Shown piece after piece: positions 6,655 to 14,787 of a DNA stretch of 16,878 bases. The position numbers and the translations under genes are program-made. The number at the start of each line of letters is the position of its first letter. Position 1 is the stretch's first letter. Source of the stretch: Nocardioidaceae bacterium (lineage in GTDB: Bacteria; Actinomycetota; Actinomycetes; Propionibacteriales; Nocardioidaceae); assembly GCA_013696015.1 (NCBI GenBank), contig JACCZI010000064.1:1-16878 (forward strand), in the 5' to 3' direction. Below the pieces are notes generated by a model. It did not search any database and was not told where the DNA came from. It was given only the letters and a program-made list of their open reading frames with translations.

Positions 6655-7482
6655 ATGCACCTGCGCGTGCCGGTGCCGGCCGCGCTGGCCGACAATGCGC
6701 GGGCGTACGTCGCCGGGAAGCGGCTCTCGACGCAGCTTCGCGACGCCGCCACGGTGGTGCTGCTCCGAGACGGCGCGGCTGCGCTCGAGGTCTACCTGCT
6801 GCAGCGGCGGTCGACGATGGCGTTCGCCGCCGGCATGTCGGTCTTTCCCGGGGGCGGCGTCGACCTGCGCGACGCCGATGCCGAGATCGCGTGGGCAGGC
6901 CCGGACGCTCGAACCTGGGCGTTGTGCCTGCGGTGCGATGAGGGGCAGGCCAGGGCACTGGTGTGCGCGGCGGTACGAGAGACGTTCGAGGAGTCGGGGG
7001 TGCTGCTGGCGGGTCCCGACGTCGACACCGTCGTTTCCGACACGACCGGTGTCGGGTGGGAGGCCGACCGGCTCGCACTGGTCGACCGGTCGCTGTCGCT
7101 GTCGGCACTCATGGCTCGACGCGGCCTGGTGCTACGCGCCGACCTGCTGGGTGCGTGGGCGCGCTGGGTCACGCCGGAGTTCGAGCCGCGCCGCTATGAC
7201 ACCCGCTTCTTTGTGGCCGTACTGCCGGACGGCCAGCGCACCCGTGACGTCTCGACGGAGGCCGCGACGGTGCAGTGGGCGTCGCCCGCTGCCGCGGTCG
7301 GTGCCGTCGACGCGGGGGCCATGGTGATGCTGCCCCCGACGTACGAGACCTGCCGACAGCTGCTGCAGCTGGGCACCGCGGCCGAAGCGCTCGCGGCTGC
7401 TGAGTGGCGATCGATCGAGCCGGTCGAACCTCGGCTCGTCGTCGACGGTGAGTCGCTGCTCCTCGAGGTGGAGCTGCCGTGA
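6655..7482 (+). CDS. Nudix hydrolase with split Nudix box (NUDT19-like)
   Basis: A 275-aa predicted diphosphatase. FPGGGVDLRDADAE (64-77) supplies the first half of the Nudix box, and AAVRETFEESGVLL (105-118) supplies the REUXEEXGU half with R108, E109, E112 and E113. About 27 residues lie between the two halves, as in the NUDT19/RP2 type, whose characterised member hydrolyses CoA and acyl-CoAs. The substrate here is inferred only. The C-terminal half (WARWVTPEFEPRRYDTRFFV) also matches that subfamily. A GAGGTGG sequence lies about 10 nt before the ATG. The final codons overlap the MBL start (GTGA). Confidence 0.9.
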   Translation: MHLRVPVPAALADNARAYVAGKRLSTQLRDAATVVLLRDGAAALEVYLLQRRSTMAFAAGMSVFPGGGVDLRDADAEIAWAGPDARTWALCLRCDEGQARALVCAAVRETFEESGVLLAGPDVDTVVSDTTGVGWEADRLALVDRSLSLSALMARRGLVLRADLLGAWARWVTPEFEPRRYDTRFFVAVLPDGQRTRDVSTEAATVQWASPAAAVGAVDAGAMVMLPPTYETCRQLLQLGTAAEALAAAEWRSIEPVEPRLVVDGESLLLEVELP

Positions 7483-8231
7483 CCGAGGTGCGTTGTGTCC
7501 TCGCGCCGAACCCCGGGCCGATGACGCTGGAGGGCACCAACACCTGGGTGCTGCGCGCCGACGTCGCGTCGCGGGCCGTCGTGGTGGATCCCGGGCCACT
7601 GCACGAGGCACACCTCGACGCGGTGTCAGCGGCGGCCGGTGAGGTGGCGGTCGTCCTGTTGACCCACGGTCACGCCGACCACTCGGCGGGTGCCGAAGTC
7701 TTCGCCGAACGGCACGGGTGCTCCGTGCGAGCCCTCGACCCGGCGCACCGGCTCGGGTCCGAGGGGCTCGGTGACGGCGACGTCGTGGCGGTCGACGGGT
7801 TGGAGGTACGCGTCGTCGCGACGCCGGGCCACACCGCAGACTCGCTGTCGTTCGTCGTCGCGGCGGAGCGTGCGGTGCTCACCGGCGACACGGTGCTCGG
7901 GCGCGGCACCACGGTGGTCGCGCATCCAGACGGGCACCTCGGTGCCTACCTCGACTCGCTGCGCCGCCTGCGCGACCTGGCCGAGTCCGCGCAGGTGGAG
8001 CGCATCTGGCCCGGCCATGGCCCGGCCATCGAGTCGGCGTTGCCGGTCATCGAGGGCTATCTCGCGCATCGGGCCGAACGGCTGGACCAGGTGCGCGAGG
8101 CGGTCGCCTCCGGCGCGACCACACCGCGCGCGGTGGTCGAGCGCGTGTACGCCGACGTCGACCTGGTGCTCTGGCCCGCCGCCGAGCAGTCCGTCGCCGC
8201 CCAGCTGGCGTACCTCAGCGGTTGGGGGTAG
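7479..8231 (+). CDS. MBL-fold metallohydrolase, LACTB2-like (Rv3677c-type)
   Basis: A 250-aa di-zinc hydrolase. Metal ligands visible are HGHADH (63-68), H118 in TPGHTADS, D137 in LTGDTVLG and H180 in WPGHGP. N-terminal NPGPMTLEGTNTWVL is the hallmark of the LACTB2/glyoxalase-II-like branch, and a C-terminal winged-helix-like tail (about 184-250) follows. Human LACTB2 is an endoribonuclease; whether the bacterial form acts on RNA, a thioester or another substrate cannot be told here. The GTG start at 7479 overlaps the Nudix stop by 4 nt. It is the last gene of the operon. Confidence 0.92.
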   Translation: MTEVRCVLAPNPGPMTLEGTNTWVLRADVASRAVVVDPGPLHEAHLDAVSAAAGEVAVVLLTHGHADHSAGAEVFAERHGCSVRALDPAHRLGSEGLGDGDVVAVDGLEVRVVATPGHTADSLSFVVAAERAVLTGDTVLGRGTTVVAHPDGHLGAYLDSLRRLRDLAESAQVERIWPGHGPAIESALPVIEGYLAHRAERLDQVREAVASGATTPRAVVERVYADVDLVLWPAAEQSVAAQLAYLSGWG

Positions 8232-8241
8232 CCGAATGGCG

Positions 8242-8258
8242 GACACGCCGCGCGTGTC
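8242..8258. terminator. Small hairpin between convergent MBL and crp genes
   Basis: GACACGC and GCGTGTC pair perfectly as a 7-bp stem with a 3-nt loop, inside the 66-bp convergent gap 8232-8297. There is no T-tract. It is a plausible weak terminator for the operon ending at 8231. Confidence 0.45.
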
Positions 8259-8297
8259 GCTGTCATGGAGCTACCGCCAGGCTGTGACGGTCCAGCC

Positions 8298-8975
8298 CTA
8301 GCGGGCGCGGTGCTGCAGCCGCTCGACGTTCAGCAGCACGACCGAGCGGGGCTCCAGCCGCAGCCACCCGCGCGCTACGAAGTCCGACAGCGCCTTGTTG
8401 ACGGTCTCCCGCGAGGCTCCGACGAGCTGGGCAAGCTCCTCCTGCGTGAGGTCATGGTGTACGTGTATGCCGTCGTCGGCGCTGCGGCCGAACCGGCGGG
8501 ACAGGTCGAGCAGCGCTTTGGCCACGCGGCCGGGGACGTCGGAGAACACCAGGTCGGCGACGACGTCGTTGGCCCGGCGCAGCCGGCTGGCCAGCTGGTT
8601 GAGCAGCCCGCGGGCAACGTCGGGACGTGAGTCGAGCCAGCGGGACAGCTCGCTGTGGCTCAGGCTCCGAATCGTGGCGTCGGTCACTGCGGTCGCGGTC
8701 GCGGACCGCGGTCCGGGGTCGAACAACGAGAGCTCTCCGAACATCTGACCCGGACCGAGGATCGCCAGCAGGTTCTCGCGTCCGTCAGCTGACGTGCGCC
8801 CGAGCTTGATCTTCCCCTCGGTGACCACGTACAACCGGTCTCCGCTGTCCCCCTCTCGGAACAGCGCCTCCCCCCGGGCCAGCCGCGTCTGCGACATCGA
8901 CGACCCCAGCCACATGGCCGCCTCGTCGTCGAGACCGGAGAAGAGCGGCGCCTGGCGAAGCACGTCGTTGTCCAT
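8298..8975 (-). CDS. crp: Crp/Fnr-family cAMP receptor protein (Rv3676-like)
   Basis: A 225-aa global transcription regulator. The N-terminal cyclic-nucleotide domain contains the phosphate-binding cassette FGELSLFDPGPRSATATA with E81, R90 and S91, consistent with cAMP binding. A dimerisation helix (about 109-138) leads to a winged helix-turn-helix, LTQEELAQLVGASRETVNKA (176-195), whose recognition helix starts at S188. There are no Fe-S cysteines, so it is Crp-like and not Fnr-like. A strong GGAGG at 8984-8980, four nt before the ATG, fixes the start. It diverges from nth, as crp and nth do in M. tuberculosis, although there Rv3675 lies between them. Confidence 0.95.
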   Translation of the reverse strand: MDNDVLRQAPLFSGLDDEAAMWLGSSMSQTRLARGEALFREGDSGDRLYVVTEGKIKLGRTSADGRENLLAILGPGQMFGELSLFDPGPRSATATAVTDATIRSLSHSELSRWLDSRPDVARGLLNQLASRLRRANDVVADLVFSDVPGRVAKALLDLSRRFGRSADDGIHVHHDLTQEELAQLVGASRETVNKALSDFVARGWLRLEPRSVVLLNVERLQHRAR

Positions 8976-8977
8976 CG

Positions 8978-8984
8978 TTCCTCC
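8978..8984 (-). promoter_or_regulatory. Strong ribosome binding site of crp
   Basis: The minus strand reads GGAGGAA, with the GGAGG core ending 4 nt before ATG at 8975. It contrasts with the apparently leaderless neighbours. No convincing -10 for crp was seen in 8985-9041. Confidence 0.8.
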
Positions 8985-9029
8985 ATGCCGCGGGTCCTCC
9001 TCGACAGTCTGGCACGGCCGGCTCGCCCG

Positions 9030-9041
9030 TACGCTGGGCTG
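9030..9041 (+). promoter_or_regulatory. Candidate leaderless promoter of the nth operon
   Basis: TACGCT (9030-9035) is followed by 6 nt and then GTG at 9042, with no Shine-Dalgarno sequence before either this GTG or the in-frame ATG at 9051. This placement favours GTG 9042 as the start. Confidence 0.5.
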
Positions 9042-9761
9042 GTGCCCCCGATGACCGTCGCCGCTGCGGCGCCGCCGACCTCATTGGTACGTCGGGCACG
9101 CAAGGTGGATCGAGTGCTTGCGGCGACCTACCCTGACGCGCATTGCGAGCTCGACTTCCGGTCTCCGTACGAGCTCCTGGTCGCCACCGTGCTCTCCGCG
9201 CAGACGACGGACAAACGGGTCAACCTCGTCACGCCGGCGCTGTTCGCGGCCTACCCTGACCCGGCCGAGCTCGCCGGCGCTGACCGGGCGCGGCTCGAGG
9301 TGCTGATCCAGCCGACCGGGTTCTTCCGCGCCAAGGCGGACGCGCTGCTGAAGCTCGCCGCTGCCCTGTGCGAGCGCTTCGGCGGTCGGGTGCCGAGCCG
9401 CCTCACCGACCTCGTGACGCTGCCGGGCGTCGGTCGCAAGACCGCGAACGTCGTGCTCAGCGATGCCTTCGGCATCCCTGGCCTCACCGTCGACACACAC
9501 TTCGGGCGCCTGGTCCGCCGCTTCGGGTGGACCGACGAAACGGATCCGGTCAAGACCGAGCAGGCCGTTGGCCAACTGTTCCCCCGCCGCGACTGGATGA
9601 TGCTGAACCACCACCTGATCTGGCACGGCCGGCGCTGCTGCCACGCGCGCCGACCGGCGTGCGGCGCTTGCCCCGTCGCCCGGTACTGCCCGTCGTATGG
9701 GGAAGGGCCGACCGACGAGGCCACGGCACGCACCCTGCTCAAGACCGAGGGCCGCGCATGA
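9042..9761 (+). CDS. nth: Endonuclease III (DNA glycosylase/AP lyase)
   Basis: Base-excision repair enzyme that removes oxidised pyrimidines and cleaves abasic sites; 239 aa. The helix-hairpin-helix is LPGVGRKTANVVL with catalytic Lys133, and the catalytic Asp151 lies in TVDTHFGRLVRR; the 18-residue spacing equals that of E. coli K120/D138. The [4Fe-4S] loop is C200-X6-C207-X2-C210-X5-C216. The start is GTG 9042, three codons before ATG 9051. An ATG at 8985 would add 19 unconserved residues and lie upstream of the apparent promoter, so it is rejected. The stop overlaps the next gene as ATGA. Confidence 0.95.
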   Translation: MPPMTVAAAAPPTSLVRRARKVDRVLAATYPDAHCELDFRSPYELLVATVLSAQTTDKRVNLVTPALFAAYPDPAELAGADRARLEVLIQPTGFFRAKADALLKLAAALCERFGGRVPSRLTDLVTLPGVGRKTANVVLSDAFGIPGLTVDTHFGRLVRRFGWTDETDPVKTEQAVGQLFPRRDWMMLNHHLIWHGRRCCHARRPACGACPVARYCPSYGEGPTDEATARTLLKTEGRA

Positions 9762-9904
9762 GCCTGGTGCCGCTGGCCCTGGCTGCGGGACTGCTCGGGC
9801 TCGTGACCCTGACCGGTTGTGCTGCCGCCGCCGGACCCAGTGAAATGTCGAGCGAAAGCGCCGTGCAGGTCGGTGACCCCTGCCCGGCGACTGTGGTTGC
9901 GTGA
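9758..9904 (+). CDS. 48-aa lipoprotein-like peptide, possible remnant of a TlpA-like protein
   Basis: A short ORF with a hydrophobic N-terminus (residues 3-18) ending in a lipobox, LTGC, at C21, followed by a 27-residue Ala/Ser-rich tail with a second cysteine at C42 (GDPCPATVVA). It is locked into the operon: its ATG overlaps the nth stop (ATGA) and its stop overlaps the Nudix GTG (GTGA). In M. tuberculosis the same place holds Rv3673c, a longer thioredoxin-like membrane protein, so this may be that gene reduced to its export and lipid-anchor segment. The n-region has no Lys or Arg, which weakens the signal-peptide call. It could also be a leader that couples translation of nth to the Nudix gene. 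Confidence 0.6.
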   Translation: MSLVPLALAAGLLGLVTLTGCAAAAGPSEMSSESAVQVGDPCPATVVA

Positions 9905-10575
9905 GCGCAGGCGCCGCGGCCCACCCGGCGCCCGAGGGTGAGCTGCCCGAGTGGCTGCGGCCGCTCGGAGCGGCCGCGGCGACCATCACGCCGAGGATGC
10001 TGTCGCAGTTTTTACCCCCGCCGCCCCCGAGTGCCCGGCCCTCAGCGGTACTCATGCTCGTCGGCGAGCAGTCGCACGGCCCTGACCTGCTGCTCATCGA
10101 ACGCGCCGCCGGATCGCGCTCGCACCCTGGGCAGGTGGCCTTTCCTGGGGGGGCCAGCGACCCAGGCGACGCCAGCCCCGGTGACACGGCGCTGCGCGAG
10201 GCTCAGGAGGAGGTCGGGCTGGACCCCGAGGGAGTACAGATCTTCGGCACGCTCCCGACCCTCTGGGTCCCTCCCAGCAACTTCGCGGTGACCACCGTGC
10301 TCGGCTGGTGGCGCACGCCGTCATCGGCCACCGTCGTCGACCCGGTCGAGGTCGCCTCGGTGCTGCGGGTTCCCTTTGCCGAGCTGCTCGACCCGGTGCG
10401 GCGGTTCACCGTACGGCACCCGTCGGGGTGGCTCGGTCCGGCCTTCGATGTGGGCGACGGGTTGCTGTTGTGGGGCTTCACCGCCGGTGTGGTCTCCCGG
10501 CTCCTTGCCCACGCGGGGTGGGAGCAACCGTGGGACAAGGCGCGGGAGCGTCCGCTGCCGGAGGCCCTTCGATGA
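9901..10575 (+). CDS. Nudix hydrolase, CoA pyrophosphatase type (Rv3672c-like)
   Basis: A 224-aa predicted CoA diphosphatase giving 4'-phosphopantetheine and 3',5'-ADP. The CoA-subfamily signature LLLIERAAGSRSHPGQVAF (63-81) runs directly into the Nudix box GGASDPGDASPGDTALREAQ then EEVG (83-106), with R99, E100, E103 and E104. Family members usually begin near LPEWLRPL (15-22), so the GTG at 9901, coupled to the previous stop, is reasonable. It ends in an ATGA overlap with marP. The CoA substrate is inferred from the motif. Confidence 0.9.
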   Translation: MSAGAAAHPAPEGELPEWLRPLGAAAATITPRMLSQFLPPPPPSARPSAVLMLVGEQSHGPDLLLIERAAGSRSHPGQVAFPGGASDPGDASPGDTALREAQEEVGLDPEGVQIFGTLPTLWVPPSNFAVTTVLGWWRTPSSATVVDPVEVASVLRVPFAELLDPVRRFTVRHPSGWLGPAFDVGDGLLLWGFTAGVVSRLLAHAGWEQPWDKARERPLPEALR

Positions 10576-11747
10576 GCGCCCTCGACGTTGTCCTCGTCAT
10601 CGCCACCCTCGGCTACGGCCTTTCCGGCTACGTGCGCGGCTTGGTCTCCGGTGTCGCAGCGACTGTGGGGCTCCTTCTCGGTGGCGCCGTCGGCATTGTG
10701 GCGGTTCCGCGCTTCCTCGACGACCTCGACCCGTCGGTCGGTCTGTCGTTGACTGCGCTGTTCTGCGTGCTCCTGCTGGCCTCCCTCGGGCAGGCGCTGG
10801 GCAGCTACTTGGGCGGCAGGCTGCGCGCCCGGATCACCTGGCGGCCGGCTCGCTCGCTCGACGCGATCGGGGGTGCGGTGTTGAGCATGGCGGCGGTTCT
10901 CAGCATCGCCTGGGCACTGGGTTATGCGATCAGCGGCTCCCGGCTGCCGGTGATCGCTGACGCCGTTCGCTCCTCGGCAGTGCTCGCCCGCATCGACACG
11001 GTTATGCCGAAGAACGCCGATGCTGTGCTCAGCGCGTTCAACCGCATCGTTGACCCCACGCTGTTCCCCCGGTATCTCGAACCGTTCGCGCCGGAGCGGA
11101 TCGTTGGCGTGGACCCACCGAACGCAGCGGTGCTGCGCCGCCCGGACGTCGCGACTGCGGGCGAGAGCGTCGTCAAGGTGCTCAGCGAGTCTGTGCAGTG
11201 CGCAGGCACCATCGAGGGGTCCGGTTTCGTGTATGCACCTGGCCGGGTGATGACCAACGCTCACGTGGTCGCCGGTGTGTCGGACCCCGTTGTCGTCGTC
11301 GCGGACCGCAGTCTCGACGCCACCGTGGTGCTCTACGACTCCGAGCTCGATGTCGCCGTCCTCGCGGTAGACGGGCTGTCCACACCGGCCCTAGATTTCG
11401 ACACCTCGGCTCGGGCCGCCGACCCGGCGGTGGTGCTCGGCTTCCCCGAGAACGGTCCGTTCGACGCGCAGCCGGCTCGTATCCGTGCCGAGCAGCGACT
11501 GAGCAGCCCCGACATCTACGAGGAGAACACCGTGGTCCGGCAGGTGTTCTCGATCCGCAGCCTGGTCCGGTCCGGCAACTCCGGTGGGCCGCTGGTCTCA
11601 CCGCGCGGTGACGTCTACGGGGTGGTGTTCGCTGCCTCGCTCCGCGATGTGTCCACCGGTTACGCGCTCACCGCCGAGCAGGTCGCCGCGGACGCCCGTG
11701 CCGGTCGTGCTGCGGTTCGGGAAGTCTCGACCGGCGACTGCACCTAA
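10572..11747 (+). CDS. marP: MarP-like membrane-anchored periplasmic serine protease
   Basis: Acid- and oxidative-stress protease; in M. tuberculosis MarP (Rv3671c) maintains intracellular pH and processes cell-wall hydrolases. 391 aa. A CvpA-like N-terminal domain supplies four membrane helices (about 4-24, 26-46, 57-80 and 98-121). A linker (about 122-200) leads to a chymotrypsin-fold protease with triad His231 (TNAHVV), Asp260 (SELDVAVL) and Ser337 (RSGNSGGPL). C210 and C390 flank the protease domain and correspond to the disulfide of the mycobacterial enzyme. The C-terminus ends one residue after C390. The start overlaps the Nudix stop as ATGA. Only 11 bp separate it from the convergent holin-like gene, and no terminator is visible there. 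Confidence 0.95.
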   Translation: MSALDVVLVIATLGYGLSGYVRGLVSGVAATVGLLLGGAVGIVAVPRFLDDLDPSVGLSLTALFCVLLLASLGQALGSYLGGRLRARITWRPARSLDAIGGAVLSMAAVLSIAWALGYAISGSRLPVIADAVRSSAVLARIDTVMPKNADAVLSAFNRIVDPTLFPRYLEPFAPERIVGVDPPNAAVLRRPDVATAGESVVKVLSESVQCAGTIEGSGFVYAPGRVMTNAHVVAGVSDPVVVVADRSLDATVVLYDSELDVAVLAVDGLSTPALDFDTSARAADPAVVLGFPENGPFDAQPARIRAEQRLSSPDIYEENTVVRQVFSIRSLVRSGNSGGPLVSPRGDVYGVVFAASLRDVSTGYALTAEQVAADARAGRAAVREVSTGDCT

Positions 11748-11758
11748 GACAGGCTTGC

Positions 11759-12172
11759 TCAGCGGTGCTTGAACGCCTGGGGAATCTCTTTCGTGGTTTC
11801 GATCGTGCGCGCCGGCGCATGCACCTGCTTGAGCTTGCGGATCCCGACCAGCCCTAGGGTGGCGGCGACGATCATGTAGAAGGCGGTCACGATCAGGTAT
11901 GCCCACCAGGGATCCAGTCCGGCCCAGATCAAGAACCACACAACGGTGATCGACCCCAGGATCAGTACCAGTAGGCCGAACAGCCCAGCCGCTGCGAGCA
12001 GGGCGGCACCAAGGCCGCCGGCTCTGGCGCTGACACGCAGCTCCGACTTGGCTAGAGCGATTTCGGCCTGGATGAGCGTCGAGACGTCGCGACTGGCGTC
12101 GGCGACGAGCCGCCCCAGGGTCGGCTCCTGGTTGCGGTGCAACTCTGCGCGGTGCGATCCGGTGACGGTCAT
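11759..12172 (-). CDS. Phage-holin-like (actinobacterial holin-X) membrane protein, Rv3669-type
   Basis: A 137-aa protein with an amphipathic cytoplasmic N-terminus (residues 16-50, including LGRLVADASRDVSTLIQAEI), two transmembrane hairpin segments (about 53-83 and 89-111) and a basic C-terminal tail. This is the pattern of the chromosomal holin-3_6/holin-X family, found next to marP in M. tuberculosis as Rv3669. The family name does not imply a prophage; its members are ordinary membrane proteins of unclear role. The ATG at 12172 is fixed by a strong GAGGAGAAGG just upstream. It is convergent with marP. Confidence 0.87.
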   Translation of the reverse strand: MTVTGSHRAELHRNQEPTLGRLVADASRDVSTLIQAEIALAKSELRVSARAGGLGAALLAAAGLFGLLVLILGSITVVWFLIWAGLDPWWAYLIVTAFYMIVAATLGLVGIRKLKQVHAPARTIETTKEIPQAFKHR

Positions 12173-12209
12173 ACCTTCTCCTCGACGGTGGCGGGCCCTC
12201 CGGTTCCTG

Positions 12210-12215
12210 AGCCTA
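12210..12215 (-). promoter_or_regulatory. Candidate -10 element of the holin-like gene
   Basis: The minus strand reads TAGGCT (12215-12210), which would start a transcript near 12203 with a leader of about 30 nt containing the strong ribosome binding site. The same hexamer serves the divergent gene at 12295. Confidence 0.45.
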
Positions 12216-12238
12216 GAGGACGCGTCGGACACAAGCGA

Positions 12239-12282
12239 TGACGTCACGCGGACGACGCCGGGCGCGGGCTGGACGCCAGCCC
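12239..12282. repeat. Palindrome and inverted repeat in the divergent promoter region
   Basis: The perfect 8-bp palindrome TGACGTCA (12239-12246) and a 7-bp inverted repeat, GGGCTGG/CCAGCCC with a 3-nt loop (12266-12282), lie between two outward-facing TAGGCT elements. They could be operator sites for both genes. The 157-bp gap 12173-12329 holds no gene. Confidence 0.4.
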
Positions 12283-12294
12283 GGACGTGAACGC

Positions 12295-12300
12295 CTAGGC
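12295..12300 (+). promoter_or_regulatory. Candidate -10 element of the DUF6328-like gene
   Basis: TAGGCT would start a transcript near 12306-12308. AAGGGA (12316-12321), about 8 nt before ATG 12330, is then a usable ribosome binding site. Confidence 0.45.
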
Positions 12301-12329
12301 TCCGGTTGCTGACGAAGGGACGGGACGAG

Positions 12330-12752
12330 ATGCTCCGGGAGCTCCGGGTGTCCCAGACCGGAGTCCAGATCCTGACTGGATTCTTGCTGACGCTGCCCCT
12401 CCAGCAACGGTTCCCAGAGCTGGACACGGTGCAACGGAACGCGTACCTGGGGGTGCTGCTCGGGGCTGTGCTGGCGGTCAGCCTTCTCGTCGCACCGGTG
12501 AGCTACCACCGGATCTTGTTTCGCCAAGGCGCCCGCGAGTGGTTGGTCGAAGCGGGTGACCGGGCAGCACGTGCGGGGCTAGTGGCGCTCGCCGTCACGA
12601 TCTCGGGTGTGGTCTGGCTCGTCTTCGACGTGGTGGTCGGCCGGGTGGCCTCGAGCATCGCCGGTCCGGTCGCGCTGGTGTTCTTCTCGATGCTGTGGTG
12701 GGCGGTGCCGATGCAGGCCAACAGGCGGCACGCCGCGCAGTTTTCGACGTAG
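12330..12752 (+). CDS. DUF6328-like membrane protein
   Basis: A 140-aa protein with four predicted membrane segments (about 12-24, 38-57, 80-103 and 109-127). The conserved start ELRVSQTGVQIL, then LPLQQRFPELD and VAPVSYHRILFRQG, recall the DUF6328 family of actinobacterial membrane proteins, whose function is unknown. Relatives often have a longer N-terminus. A TTG at 12306 would add eight residues but lies on the predicted transcription start, so ATG 12330 is preferred. It ends 6 bp from the convergent acs. Confidence 0.8.
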   Translation: MLRELRVSQTGVQILTGFLLTLPLQQRFPELDTVQRNAYLGVLLGAVLAVSLLVAPVSYHRILFRQGAREWLVEAGDRAARAGLVALAVTISGVVWLVFDVVVGRVASSIAGPVALVFFSMLWWAVPMQANRRHAAQFST

Positions 12753-12758
12753 CGGAGG

Positions 12759-14747
<1,989 letters not shown>

Positions 14748-14787
14748 GGCATCTTCCTTCGGTCGTCTCCCGGCCCGGACGAGCCTG

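Noticed and set aside
6137..7327. 396-codon plus-strand frame across the RidA and Nudix genes
   Set aside because: It is an out-of-frame shadow, Arg/Cys-rich, with no domain; the in-frame genes have full family signatures.
11759..12172. Possible prophage or lysis gene because of the holin family name
   Set aside because: There are no phage neighbours, and the gene lies in its usual chromosomal place beside marP.
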